A stretch of 64,000 nt of DNA from Phaseolus vulgaris (GCF_000499845.2 NC_023758.2:8719227-8783226), one strand, 5' to 3'. Numbered from the stretch's first letter, positions 23,286 to 34,124 are shown. Numbers and translations are program-made. Notes: generated by a model not told the origin, from the sequence alone.

Positions 23286-23365
23286 TGGCTGCCAGATCTC
23301 GAAAGAAGGATTTTTTGTTTTAGAGAAAATGTAGGGTGACAATTTAATTTTTGGGGGTGGAAAGA
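23286..23365 (+). repeat. 80-bp flank repeat, right copy
   Basis: It is the partner of 19178-19257 with about four differences and restores the copia-1 sequence interrupted by gypsy-A. Confidence 0.8.
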
Positions 23366-23423
23366 GAAACGTGCAGATGATATTTTCGTATAACCTTGTG
23401 CAATATAAACTTGGGTTTTCATA

Positions 23424-24320
23424 TGAGAACATTTAGAAGGTTGAGTTGGTTTTGTACGCTGCTAGCACAACACTAAGTTGTTTGGTTTTGTTCGTTAGCC
23501 TCCGATAACTCGACCTGAATCACGAGGCTTCCGAAAAAGGCTCTTAATGTTATCAATTATGACCATATTCATGTGGCGTTTAACTCTATTGGAGGACTGA
23601 AAACGACAAAACAAGCTCTATATGAACTTGTTATTCTGCCTCTAAGAAAACCTGCCTTGTTTTCTCATGATAAACTTCATGGGCCACAAAAAGGGTGTCC
23701 TATTGTATGGACCACCTAGCACGAGGAAAACCATGCTTGCTAAAGCTATTGCTAAGGAGTCTTGAGCAGTTTTCATCAATGTTTGGATTTCAAACTTGAG
23801 GAACAAGTGGTTAGAGATGCCTAGAAAATTGTGTCTACCATATTTAGTCTAACTCATAAGCTCCAGCCTGGCATCATATTCATTGATGAAGTTGACAGTT
23901 TTTTTCGGGTCAATGTCGTACAACAGATCATGAGGCTTTGTTAAACATGAAAACTAAATTCATGGATCTGTGGGATGGTTTTACTACTGGTCAGAATGCT
24001 CAAGTTATGGTCCTTGTTGCTACTAATCAGAATTTGATGAAGCAATACTTCGAAGAATTTCTCAAGCATTTGAAATTGATATTTCGGACCAAAGGAAAAC
24101 GACCGATATATTGAATGTTATCTTGAAGGGTGAGAGTATTGAAGAAAATATTGACTTTGACCGTATAACTTTCTTATGTGAAGGTTACAATGGTTCAGAT
24201 CTCTTGACCTGTGCAAGAAAGTTGCTCCTAGACCATTGTCCCATATAGACTTAGAGAAGGCCCTGGCCACTTCATGAAAGACTAATGTTGGTACATTTGA
24301 ATACAACGGATTAACTGCAA
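23424..24320 (+). pseudogene. Processed pseudogene of an MSP1/ATAD1-like AAA-ATPase inside copia-1
   Basis: The translated pieces match the plant family of mitochondrial outer-membrane AAA-ATPases (MSP1/ATAD1 type), which extract mislocalised membrane proteins. In order: the N-terminal membrane segment (ELVLYAAS, LSCLVLFVSLR), the start of the AAA domain (FNSIGGL, KQALYELVILPLRKP), Walker A as GPPSTRKT where the family has GPPGTGKT, Walker B as GIIFIDEVDSF, then NMKT, MDLWDGFTT, FEI, DFDRITFLCEGYNGSDLL and LEKALATS. The pieces run on without introns. There are frameshifts (an extra base near 23700), stops, and a deletion of about 25-30 residues between EKAL and NYDHI. It is dead as a gene. 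It lies between the gypsy-A flank and the copia-1 purine tract, where pol should be. Confidence 0.85.
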
Positions 24321-24676
24321 ATACTCTAAGATTGTTTTATGCTTAGTTGTTCTCTTTGTCTATTTGTGAAGAGAAATAGGGAGAGAAGTTTGTGAATCAT
24401 TTGGTTGCATTGATGGGTTTAATTCTACTACATTCTACTGTTGCCACACTCTGATACACCATGGTTCTGCTGCACAATAAGTTGGTTTTGCCACACTAAT
24501 TTGAACTGGTTTTTTCTGCTTATGGGTTATGCAGAAAACTGGTTTTATGTGCCTTGGGAAACTATTTTAATTCCTGTTGTTGTACTTGCGTTGTATGTAT
24601 ACAAATCCTGTTTTGCAAGACCTTTCAAGTTCAAAAACTGCAACACAAACAAACTAGGGATTTGCCTTCATCAAAT
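24321..24676 (+). other. Copia-1 sequence between the pseudogene and the purine tract
   Basis: It has no protein match. It could be transcript 3' end of the captured gene or the element's own 3' region; words such as aactggttttttctgc resemble the copia-1 repeats. Confidence 0.4.
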
Positions 24677-24686
24677 AAGGGGAGAT
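24677..24686 (+). promoter_or_regulatory. Polypurine tract of copia-1
   Basis: AAGGGGAGAT precedes the 3' LTR start; copia-2 has AGGGGGAGAT in the same place. Confidence 0.75.
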
Positions 24687-24780
24687 TGTTGAACAAGATG
24701 CTTTGATCTCTCCAAATCTATGTGGAAAGCTTAAAGACCTTACTGTTGGGTGTATGTGTTGTCTAGTAGTTTTTAACTTG
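24687..24780 (+). repeat. 3' LTR of copia-1, first piece
   Basis: It starts TGTTGAACAAGATG and matches 15729-15822. It is cut at the gypsy-B junction. The LTR resumes at 31753, with about 400 bp lost relative to the 5' LTR. Confidence 0.88.
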
Positions 24781-25002
24781 TCCATTCATCTTGTTCCTTT
24801 GCTTTTCTTACTCTTTTGTTCGGTTCAATTTGACTAAAATTGGTTCATCCAAATGAGTTTGGGATTTGGTACTAGTTTTTGGTGAGTTCTTGTCTTAGAA
24901 CAATGATCCAACTCTAAGAAAAGTGCCTCTATAATGTCCAACTCAAGGTGATTCCTAAGAAGGTCAAGAACCTTTCTCTATATGGCTAGTGGAATCACAT
25001 CA
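24781..25002 (+). repeat. 5' LTR fragment of gypsy-B
   Basis: It matches the last 222 bp of the 3' LTR almost base for base, from gtccattcatcttg to aatcacatca. Confidence 0.9.
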
Positions 25003-25004
25003 TG

Positions 25005-25016
25005 TGGTATCATGAG
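25005..25016 (+). promoter_or_regulatory. Primer binding site of gypsy-B
   Basis: TGGTATCATGAG is the Met-tRNA type with one inserted T after TGGTATCA. Confidence 0.75.
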
Positions 25017-26318
25017 TCTTAGGTTCTTCTTGTTTAATTGTTGAGTTGTGTGCACTTTAATTTCAAGAGCTCTTTAGGTGTTAATTGAGTTTTTCTTGCT
25101 GTTTTTCTTTTATACCAAGTGTTTGTGAAAAGGTTTATGGCACTCATTCTTCTTATGAGTATGGTTGCTCTTTTGGAATGGCATTATCCTTCCTAGAGTT
25201 TACCTTAAGCTTCCTTTCACTTGTTGTTAAAATTTGTGATGTGTCTTTTAATTTTGTAATCATGTCAAGTTTTGTCTTAGTCATGTTATTCCATAATTGT
25301 CATTACTTCTAGTAGTACTTTTATTGCTTTGATTGTTTCTTGCTTTGGTGTCATATAATTTTCTGAATTGATATTGGTCCTTTGTGCATTTTTCCTTTTA
25401 GAATTGAGTTCATACTTGTATTCTAGACCTATACAAGTTCCAATACATCATTTTCCATTATGTCTTTGCTAGTTCATCATTCTGTTTTTTATTCCTATTA
25501 GGATTCCTCTGTTTCTGAAAAAAAGTGCTTACTGTTTTTCCTTATTGCAATTGATTTACTCACTGGAAAATTCTGAAATTCTGGATTTGTGATATTCAAA
25601 GTGTTATAAAAGAGTAGAAAAAGGAATCATTCAAAAATTCAAAGTACACAAAAAATGATAAATAAAATAAAAAAAGTATACAATTCTGCCGAAAAGAATA
25701 CGGTAATCTGGCAGCGATTTTAAAAAATTTATCTCAATTAATTGGCTTACTGTTTTTAATTGATTCCAGTGCCATTTTTGAGTTAACATCTTGAAGTTTC
25801 TGTGGTTTAAATTTCATAATCCAGTTCGCTCTACATCATTCCAGTTAAATCAGTGAATATCAAGCACAGTTTGCATTTTAAAAAAAAATTTCCAGTAGCT
25901 AAATTTTTGTTTTCTTCATCTACTCTAGTGCTTTTCCTTAAGTATTCTTTTGTGTGCCTACTTTTTTCATTGAGTTCTTTATTTTCTTGTTTGTCTTTCA
26001 TTCTTACTCTTTGAGTTTGTCTCACATATAGTTTTCCTTTTGCAATTACCTTTCTTTGCTTATACCTTTTCTTGTTTGTCTTTATTGTTTCATTGGTTTT
26101 GTGGTGGTTGCTTTTGAGATTGGTGTGCTTGCTTTGACATCTTTCATTTGAGGATTCCAAGGCCTCAAGATCAGATTGGTGCAAGAACATTATTTCTTCG
26201 AGAGTGACCTCTTTTTCTACCTCATTTCACTTCGGCAGTTTCAATTGCCAAGCTCACTGTTTTTGTTAATTTTTTTAACTTGTTTGCTGTTTTGTGTGTT
26301 TACTGTTTTTAATTACAA
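25017..26318 (+). other. Untranslated leader of gypsy-B
   Basis: It is 1.3 kb, T-rich, with no protein-like frame. Parts resemble the E1 leader (for example about 25320-25480 against 6200-6330). Confidence 0.6.
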
Positions 26319-27166
26319 ATGGCTGGATTTTCAAGTGATGCATCCTACAAGCAGAATTCTCCTTCCAAAGCTTCAATTCTTGGTGAATTACATGAAGCTC
26401 AAAGAACAATTAGACGGTTGGAGGAGAAAAGGCAAAAGATGGAGGTCCAACAAGCTAGACCATCTCCTTCTATCCATGATGGACATCATTCTCATAGACC
26501 ATCTTCAAGAGCTTCTTCAAATGATGTTGGCCGTGAAGATGAGCATAGGAGAAGGAGACCTCCACCCCAAGTCCATGGACAAAGACATCATCACCAAGGG
26601 GAAAGAATTCACTACGGCAATGGCTTCTATCATGATGCAAAGTCCAAGCTTCTTTCGGTCAAGCTACCTTGTTTTAATGGTTCTAGTGATCCAAATGTAT
26701 ATTTAGATTGGGAGGCTAAGTGTGAACAAATTTTTGAGATCCAAGATGAGCATAAGCTCAAGCTAGCCACCCTAGAGTTTAGTGATTATGCCATGAAATG
26801 GTGGCATGGAATTGTAAAGGACATTATCTATCACAAGGGTCCTCTCGTGGACTCTTGGAACTCTTTAAAGGATCATATGCGCGCTAGGTTTGTGCCCCCA
26901 AATTTTAGGAAAGACCTCATGTTGAGACTCCAACGGTTTCAACAAGGCACGCTAAATGTGGATGAATATTATAAGGAGCTTGAGACGCTTGTGCTTAAAA
27001 TTGAATTAGAAGAAAGTGAAGAAGCCATGGTTGCTAGGTTTGTGAGTGGTCTTAGGAAGGATATTCAAGACATTGTTGAGTTACAAGAGTATTCATCATT
27101 GGGCTCTTTAGTTCATCTTGCAATGAAGGTGGAAGCCCAACTTGCTAAGAAAAACTCTTTAAAAAT
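26319..27166 (+). CDS. Gag of gypsy-B
   Basis: The frame opens at ATG 26319 ([10 protein letters not shown]). It has a coiled-coil-like part ([20 protein letters not shown]), a basic His/Arg-rich stretch, and the capsid-type domain at about residues 110-280: [72 protein letters not shown]. At about 27158-27164 the homologous frame moves back one base and continues as gag linker, zinc knuckle and pol. The zero frame stays open without homology to 27395. The shift sits on the heptamer T-TTA-AAA, which may be a frameshift site or simply a lost T. Confidence 0.8.
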
Positions 27167-30100
27167 GCTTCCAATGATGGATACTACTCCAAGTCTTGGA
27201 GAAACAAAACTTCTTTTTCTAAACATCCTTCCAAAGATTCTTCTTTCAAACCCAAGGAATCTAAGCCATCTACTTCTAGGCCTAAATCTCCCACTAGAAC
27301 GTCTAATACTAAATGCTTTAAATGTATGGGTTATGGTCATATTGCTGCAAATTGTCCTTCCAAACGAAGTATGTACATGCATGAGGGCATTGTAGCTAGT
27401 GAGCATGATTCGGATTCTCCTAAGCATTCATTACATTCTCATGCATCTAGTGAGGAAGAGAGCGAATGTCCACTTGAAGGGGACTTGTTAGTTGTGAGAA
27501 GACTTCTTGGACAAGTTTCACAACCTTTTGATGAAAGTCAAAGGGAAAATATTTTCCATACAAGATGTCTTATTCAAAACAACATTTGTTCCTTGATAGT
27601 GGATGGGGGTAGTTGTGCAAATGTGGCTAGTACAAGAGTAGTAGATAAGCTTGGATTGCCTACTATCTCTCATACAAAGCCCTACAAATTACAATGGCTT
27701 AGTGAAGTAGGAGAAATAATTGTTAATAAACAAGTCCTCATCCATTTCTCCATTGGAAAATACAAAGATGAGGTATTATGTGATGTTGTGCCCATGGAAG
27801 CCACTCATGTTCTTTTGGGAAGGCCTTGGCAATTTGATAGAAAAGTTTTACATGATGGCTTTACCAACAAACGATCTTTTGAATTCCATGGTCACAAGGT
27901 TACTTTAAAATCTCTCTCTCTAAGAGAAGTCCATGAGGACCAAGTTATCATGAAAAAAAAGAGGGAGAGTAAAAAAGATAAAAAAGATAAAAAAGATAAG
28001 AGTTCTAAGCCTACACTCCTTGTGTCTAGGTGTGACATTGAAAGGGAAATAGTGGCTCATCATCCTCTTTTCTTAGCCATCCCTAGAACTCTTAGAGTAG
28101 AATCACTTGTTGATAGTCCTCATTGCTTGGAAAATTTGGTAGAAGAGTTCCAAGATGTGTTTCAAGATCCTCCAAATGGACTTCCACCTTTGAGAGGGAT
28201 TGAGCACCAAATTGATTTGATACCGGGCTCTTCTTTACCAAACCGTCTAGCATATAGGACCAATCCAAGTGAAACCAAGGAAATTCGCCAACAAGTTGAG
28301 GCTTTGATTGAGAAAGGGTGGGTGCAAGATAGCATGAGTCCTTGTGCTATGCCTATCATCTTAGTGCCAAAAAAGGATGGCACATGGCGAATGTGTTCGG
28401 ATTGTAGGGCCATAAATAACATAACCATTAAGTATAGGCATCCCATACCTAGACTAGATGATTTGTTGGATGAATTACATGGTTCTAAAATCTTTTCAAA
28501 GATTGATCTTAAAAGCGGCTACAATCAAATCCGTATCAAACCGGGTGATGAATGGAAGACGGCTTTTAAGACCAACTTTGGTTTATATGAGTGGTTAGTT
28601 ATGCCTTTTGGTTTAACTAATTCACCAAGTACCTTCATGCGCCTCATGCATCATGTTCTTAGACCTTTCATTGGTAAGTTTGTTGTGGTTTACTTTGATG
28701 ACATTCTCATTTATAGCTTATCTTTGAATGACCATAGGTTGCATGTTAGGCAAGTTTTAGAAACCCTTAGGAAGGAACATTTGTATGCTAACCTTGCTAA
28801 ATGTATGTTTGCTCTTAATCATATAGAATTCCTAGGGTTTGTTGTGAGTTGTAAAGGGGTCCATGTGGACAAAACAAAGGTGGTGGCCATTCAAAATTGG
28901 CCTACACCGAAATCTTTGAATGAGGTCCGAAGTTTTCATGGACTTGCTTCTTTCTATAGAAGATTTGTCCCAAACTTTGGTACCATTGCCGCACCACTCA
29001 ATGACATAGTGAAAAAGGATGTGGTCTTTCATTGGGGAGAAGCACAACAAAATGCTTTTGACACTTTGAAAGAAAAATTGACTAATGCTCCCATCTTGGC
29101 CCTTCCTAATTTCACTAAGACATTTGAGATTGAGTGTGATGCTTCAAGCATAGGTATTGAGGCTGTTCTCCTTCAAGAGGGCCACTCCATAGCCTATTTT
29201 AGTGAGAAATTGAAGGGAAGTCATCTCAACTATTCCACCTATGATAAGGAATTATATGCACTTGTTAGGGCTTTGTTTACTTGGCAACACTATCTTTTTC
29301 CTAAAGAGTTTGTGATACATAGTGATCATGAATCTCTTAAATATTTGAAAAGCCAAAACAAACTTAACAAGAGGCATGCTAAGTGGGTGGAATTCATTGA
29401 GCAATTTCCTTATGTGATCAAACACAAGCAAGGCAAAATAAATATTGTGGCGGATGCTCTTTCTAGAAGATACACCTTGCTAAATCTTTTAAACTCTCAA
29501 TATCTTGGTTTTGATCACATTAAGGAACTTTATCATGATGACCTTGATTTTTCTCTCCTCTATCAAGAGTGTCTTAAGGGAGGACACAAAGATTTTTTTA
29601 TTCAAGATGGCTTTCTTTTTAAGGGAAAACGTTTTTGTGTTCCCCAATGCTCTATTAGATTATCTCTTGTTAGAGAAGCTCATGAGGGGGGTTTAATGGG
29701 ACATTTTGGGGTTGCTAAAACTTTGGATGTGTTGCATGAACATTTCTTTTGGCCTCATATGCATAAACATGTTCATAGTTTGTGTGATAAACGCATAGCT
29801 TGTTGCAAAGCTAAATCTAAAATGCATCCCCATGGTCTATATACTCCTCTTCCTATCCCTTCAATGCCTTGGGTAGATATATCTATGGATTTCATCTTAG
29901 GCTTACCCAAGACATCAAAGGGAAAGGACTCCATTTTTGTGGTAGTGGATCGTTTTTCAAAGATGGCTCACTTTATTCCTTGCCACAAAGTGGATGATGC
30001 ATGCCACATTGCAAACCTCTTCTTCCAAGAAGTGGTTCGCTTACATGGGATTCCTAGGTCTATAGTGTCCGATAGAGATCCTAAATTCTTGAGTCACTTT

Positions 30101-30946
30101 TGGAAGACCTTGTGGGGCAAGCTTGGGACTAAGCTTTTATTCTCTACCACTTGCCACCCACAAACTGATGGTCAAACCGAGGTGGTGAATAGAACTTTAG
30201 GACAACTATTGAGATGTTTTATTTCGGGGAATCCTAGAGTGTGGGAGAATTTACTACCCCATGTTGAGTTTGCATATAATCGTGTAGTAAATTCTACCAC
30301 CTCTCATTCTCCTTTTGAGGTGGTCTATGGGTTTAATCCCCTAACACCTCTTGATCTTCTTCCTATTCCCCTTCTTGGAGATGTCTTGTGCAAAGATGGA
30401 GATGAAAAGGCTTCTTTTGTGAAAACTTTGCATAAAGACATCAAGAAGAGAATTGAGAAGAAGGTTGGCAAGTATGCTGAACTTGCCAATAAAAGGAGAA
30501 AAGCATTGTTGTTTGATGAGGGCGATTGGGTTTGGCTTCACTTGAGGAAGGATCGTTTTCCTACTCAAAGGAAGTCCAAACTAATGCCTCGAGGGGATGG
30601 ACCTTTCCAAGTCCTCAAGAGGATTAATGACAATGCTTATGAGTTAGATATGCCTGATATATTCTTAGGTAGTCATACTTTTAATGTCAGCGATCTAACT
30701 CCTTTTTCTGTAGGTCTCCAGAATTCGTGGTCGAATTCTCTCCAACTCGGGGAGTATGATGGAGATCAAGCTCAAGAGGACATGGAGACCAATCAACAAG
30801 ATCAAGAGGAGGTGGAGGCACAAATAGAAGACGCCCATGGAGGTCAAAGTCCACCTCAAAGGATTACAAGAATCATGTTCAAAGCTTTGGGAGCTAGGGG
30901 ACATTTATTTTCTCTTTTTGTAATTTCTTTAGGTGAAGGTGCTTAG
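27164..30946 (+). CDS. Zinc knuckle and pol polyprotein of gypsy-B
   Basis: In the -1 frame relative to gag, an intact zinc knuckle [14 protein letters not shown] is followed by protease ([13 protein letters not shown]), reverse transcriptase ([28 protein letters not shown], catalytic YFDDIL), RNase H ([33 protein letters not shown]) and integrase. The integrase zinc region is H-x3-H...C-x2-C-like ([22 protein letters not shown]); the catalytic core keeps Asp ([10 protein letters not shown]), Asp (SDRDPKF) and Glu (DGQTEVVNR); [17 protein letters not shown] is the C-terminal fold. The last 63 residues lie inside the 3' LTR. I see no chromodomain. The ATG of the open frame is 27326, but homology starts earlier. 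Confidence 0.9.
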   Translation, partial: NASNDGYYSKSWRNKTSFSKHPSKDSSFKPKESKPSTSRPKSPTRTSNTKCFKCMGYGHIAANCPSKRSMYMHEGIVASEHDSDSPKHSLHSHASSEEESECPLEGDLLVVRRLLGQVSQPFDESQRENIFHTRCLIQNNICSLIVDGGSCANVASTRVVDKLGLPTISHTKPYKLQWLSEVGEIIVNKQVLIHFSIGKYKDEVLCDVVPMEATHVLLGRPWQFDRKVLHDGFTNKRSFEFHGHKVTLKSLSLREVHEDQVIMKKKRESKKDKKDKKDKSSKPTLLVSRCDIEREIVAHHPLFLAIPRTLRVESLVDSPHCLENLVEEFQDVFQDPPNGLPPLRGIEHQIDLIPGSSLPNRLAYRTNPSETKEIRQQVEALIEKGWVQDSMSPCAMPIILVPKKDGTWRMCSDCRAINNITIKYRHPIPRLDDLLDELHGSKIFSKIDLKSGYNQIRIKPGDEWKTAFKTNFGLYEWLVMPFGLTNSPSTFMRLMHHVLRPFIGKFVVVYFDDILIYSLSLNDHRLHVRQVLETLRKEHLYANLAKCMFALNHIEFLGFVVSCKGVHVDKTKVVAIQNWPTPKSLNEVRSFHGLASFYRRFVPNFGTIAAPLNDIVKKDVVFHWGEAQQNAFDTLKEKLTNAPILALPNFTKTFEIECDASSIGIEAVLLQEGHSIAYFSEKLKGSHLNYSTYDKELYALVRALFTWQHYLFPKEFVIHSDHESLKYLKSQNKLNKRHAKWVEFIEQFPYVIKHKQGKINIVADALSRRYTLLNLLNSQYLGFDHIKELYHDDLDFSLLYQECLKGGHKDFFIQDGFLFKGKRFCVPQCSIRLSLVREAHEGGLMGHFGVAKTLDVLHEHFFWPHMHKHVHSLCDKRIACCKAKSKMHPHGLYTPLPIPSMPWVDISMDFILGLPKTSKGKDSIFVVVDRFSKMAHFIPCHKVDDACHIANLFFQEVVRLHGIPRSIVSDRDPKFLSHFWKTLWGKLGTKLLFSTTCHPQTDGQTEVVNRTLGQLLRCFISGNPRVWENLLPHVEFAYNRVVNSTTSHSPFEVVYGFNPLTPLDLLPIPLLGDVLCKDGDEKASFVKTLHKDIKKRIEKKVGKYAELANKRRKALLFDEGDWVWLHLRKDRFPTQRKSKLMPRGDGPFQVLKRINDNAYELDMPDIFLGSHTFNVSDLTPFSVGLQNSWSNSLQLGEYDGDQAQEDMETNQQDQEEVEAQIEDAHGGQSPPQRITRIMFKALGARGHLFSLFVISLGEGA

Positions 30947-31730
30947 AGGGAAACTTTAGAAACCTCTTTTGTATAGCATCTTTTAGGCTTTAGTTAGGAG
31001 CTTTAGGGGGGGGGGGTGTATTAGTAGATAGGTGTAGGAGTAGAATAGGAGGTGCCAAAGTGAAGGAAAGAGTCACACCTTCCTCATGCATGGTTTAGGC
31101 GCCGATTTTGAATAGGATTAGGAGGGAATTTTGAATTCTCTTAGCTTTGTTTTTCAGCACCTTAGGCTATAAATAGAGGTGCCTTCTTTGTAAAATTCAG
31201 ATTGGAATTAATCTAAGAAAACTCTACTCAAATTTTGAGTGAACTTTGGAGAGCTTTGAGCCTTCTTCTCTAGTCTTATCTTGATGGATCAATGGAGTCC
31301 TCAAGTGGCGGCATCACTCTCATCTAGGAGCATTCCACACTTCTAGTGGCGAGATCATCCATCCTCCTTCCATCTTCATCTTCATGAGCATTTATTCTCT
31401 CCTTCCTTTCTCCTCTTTCATTTGTTTTTGTTAGCTTGTATTCTTGAGTTTGGTTTGGTGTTCTTGCTGTTTTTATGAGTATTTTGGTTCGGCAGTTTTA
31501 TAATTCTGTCCATTCATCTTGTTCCTTTGCTTTTCTTACTCTTTTGTTCGGTTCAATTTGACTAAAATTGGTTCATCCAAATGAGTTTGGGATTTGGTAC
31601 TAGTTTTTGGTGAGTTCTTGTCTTAGAACAATGATCCAACTCTAAGAAAAGTGCCTCTATAATGTCCAACTCAAGGTGATTCCTAAGAAGGTCAAGAACC
31701 TTTCTCTATATGGCTAGTGGAATCACATCA
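30757..31730 (+). repeat. 3' LTR of gypsy-B
   Basis: It starts TGATGGAGATCAAG after CAACTCGGGGAGTA and ends AATCACATCA. A TATA-like TATAAATAG lies at 31168-31176. The pol frame runs 190 bp into it. A minus-strand solo copy is at 62554-63552. Confidence 0.92.
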
Positions 31731-31733
31731 GAT

Positions 31734-31754
31734 GGTTTAGGGTTTAGGGTTTAG
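31734..31754. repeat. Three telomere-type repeats at the gypsy-B right junction
   Basis: Exactly three perfect GGTTTAG units, a rotation of the plant telomere repeat TTTAGGG, lie between the gypsy-B LTR end (31730) and the resumed copia-1 LTR. The 5' LTR of copia-1 has no such repeat at the matching position (16227). Confidence 0.9.
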
Positions 31755-32339
31755 ATTGCTTAAAACATTTTTCAAGAAATCAAAAGCTTTGGATCATCTC
31801 AAGTGTGTGAAATAGGATTGGGTTTTGTATTCTTCTGAACTTAAGATTTGTATATCCAGGTGTATTATATTCTCTTCTTCTTGAACATTGTACTTATGTG
31901 TGTTCTCTTGGAAGGCAGTTTTAGAAAGGTATTTATGAAAATTGTGGTGTTTGCCAAAGGTGGTGTGTGTTCTTGAGGGATTAAAGATCACCACTCTTGG
32001 TGTGTGGTTTGTAATCTATATTTGATTACAGTGAATTCTCAGTGGTTAGCTGAGGACTGGATGTAGCTCTTGGTTAAGAGTTAACCAGTATAAACATCTT
32101 TTGTGATTCTCTCTATCTCTATTCTTAGAAATTGTTTTAACTTTGTTTTAAATTCTGTTGGTATAAAAAACCAGTTATTTCGTGAAAACAACAAGTTGAT
32201 TTTTTGGACATAACCTTAAAATAGAAATTTTATTGAGTTGAACAGAAAATCAATTGGTTGATTTTTCATAACTTTTCACTTTACTTCTAAACTCTGTGAA
32301 AATCTGGTGAAAACAATTCACCTCCCCCCCTCTTGTTTA
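31753..32339 (+). repeat. 3' LTR of copia-1, second piece
   Basis: It matches the 5' LTR from agattgcttaaaac on (16227), although parts of 31830-32090 are expanded or divergent relative to it. It ends at the copia-2 target site GTTTA (32335-32339). Confidence 0.85.
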
Positions 32340-33939
32340 TGTTGAAGATGGTTGTTGCCCCTTCAAGACATGTGTTTGATGAAGACTTCTATGTACAATT
32401 CATGTATATTTCCTTTTGCTTTAAGTGTGTCTTAGGTAGTGTTTTGAGGTTGTTTAAGAGTAGGTTTTTTGCTGAGTAACTCACCTCCTACCCTGGCCAT
32501 GTGATAAGAAAAAGCATAAGGTTTCTTAAACTGTTTTTCACATGTTTTACAAAAAACATGTTTACTGCATAAAAATAAATCTGTTCTTTTCTAAATAAAC
32601 AGATTCATTTTTAAACTGATGCCTTGGCTAAGTCTTGTGAAAATTAGATTTTGTGCATAAAGTATTTTGACTAAGTCTTCTACCTTTCAAAACGACTGTG
32701 TTTTAAATAGTTAAGCTTTCTCTGTTTTCGTTTTGAAAAATAAATTTGTTCATCTGTAAATGAATAGATTATTTTTTACTCTGGTGCCATGGCTATCTTA
32801 AACGGTTTTCAGTTTTGTCCCTGCACCAGAATGGCTGACTAAGTCTCCTCACATAACAAATTCTCTAATTGCTTTTGGAAATAAATCTGTTCATTTTATT
32901 TTCAATCTGTTCATTTTATAACAGCTTTAACTGTTTTTTAAAAATATGTTATAAGTTGGTTTTCTATAAAATGAAAACTTGTTTCTGAGTTTAAGAATCG
33001 ATCATACAATTGTAAAAACAAGTTTTGCATCAGAGAATTGAGGATTTACAAGGAATTAGCATCTGTTCTTCAAAGATTTCGAAAATCACAAAGTGCTAGT
33101 TCTTGTTTGGTTCCAAAAGTTTGGTGAGAGGTGTTGCTACTATTCTAGCAATCTGTTCTACTGTTTAAGGTAGATTTCTGCATCCTCAATCAGGTGTAGT
33201 CGTTTCACATTTCTTTTCTTGTAAAAGTTTGGTTGTACACTCTTCTTGATAGGGTTCCTTGAAGAGTGTGTGTGCTGAAATAGGGTTTTTCAGCAAGTGT
33301 ACCTAAGTTCTTGTAGGGTTCAAGAACAGTGGGATTTGTGTTTGTTTGAATTGTGATTTAGTGAATTTCACCTTGGTTTAGGTGAAGACTGGATGTAGCT
33401 CAGTTGAGTGAACCAGTATAATTGTCTTGTGTTCATTCTCCCTTAATCTCTGCACTTAAATTTCTGCATAACTGTTAAACTGTCAAGAAATAAATCTGTT
33501 CAATCAATAATAAATTTGTTCTTTCTGGGCTCGGTTCATACTGTTCTTAATTTCTGGAAAACTGTTTGATCTTGAGAAGAACATCTATAATATGTTAAAA
33601 GCCACTGGAACAGGTTGATTGTAATAGGTTACTCAAGTAATTGTCAAGCTATCAATTGAACCTTAATCACTTGCTTAAAATTGAAGCTTGTTGTTTTGTG
33701 ATTCACTGTTTTCTTCATTATATCAGTGTGTGTGAATTTGGAAAATCGATCTGCATAATCTTGTGATCAACTTGACTGTATAAACGTTTTTCAAACACAA
33801 AAAGTGCCAAAATAAATCTGTTCAATTTCAAATAAATCGATTTATTTTCTGTACACTATGATAAATACTGATTCTGTAAGAAAGATTTAAAAGATCAATT
33901 CACCCCCCCTCTTGAACTTTGACATTATTAAACTCAACA
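32340..33939 (+). repeat. 5' LTR of copia-2
   Basis: It is 1600 bp. Motifs like AAATAAATCTGTTC and inverted forms recur at about 32574, 32741, 32880, 33489 and 33811. Confidence 0.93.
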
Positions 33940-33941
33940 AT

Positions 33942-33952
33942 TGGTATCAGAG
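33942..33952 (+). promoter_or_regulatory. Primer binding site of copia-2
   Basis: TGGTATCAGAG (then agggc) follows the LTR by two bases and matches the Met-tRNA type. Confidence 0.85.
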
Positions 33953-34001
33953 AGGGCTTTCAACCTAGAATTCCTGGGCAAAGCATTTTCTTTTCCAAAG
34001 A

Positions 34002-34118
34002 GTTTCAAACCGCGCAGATAAAGCATCCGATTCAGCACCCGACGAAGTAGACGCTAGAGCAGCTACTAGAGAATCCGCAGACGCGGAAGTCTCAGCCGAA
34101 CAAAGACTTGTATGTTAA
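34002..34118 (+). other. CpG-rich Ala/Asp/Glu-coding segment upstream of copia-2 gag
   Basis: About ten CpG dinucleotides occur in 110 bp, unlike the rest of the element. It is an open frame in register with gag (SNRADKASDSAPDEVDAR...) ending at TAA 34116-34118, seven bases before the open part of gag. No ATG is seen upstream within the leader. Confidence 0.6.
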
Positions 34119-34124
34119 TCAAGT

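Larger units (their letters stand above)
24781..31730 (+). mobile_element. Gypsy-B: nearly complete gypsy element, 5' LTR truncated
   Basis: Only the last 222 bp of the 5' LTR remain (24781-25002), while the 3' LTR is complete (30757-31730, 974 bp). Between them are a PBS, leader, gag and a 1206-residue pol with all enzyme motifs. Because the left edge is truncated and the right edge is followed by telomere-type repeats, no target duplication is seen. It interrupts the 3' LTR of copia-1. Confidence 0.9.

Noticed and set aside
24441..24692. An 83-codon frame with a membrane-like stretch before the copia-1 3' LTR
   Set aside because: No homology and it runs into the purine tract and LTR; composition explains the hydrophobicity.
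26176..26706. A 176-codon frame overlapping the start of gypsy-B gag
   Set aside because: It overlaps the well-supported gag frame in another register and has no homology.
31734..31754. A true telomere or chromosome end
   Set aside because: Only three repeat units, with transposon sequence continuing on both sides.
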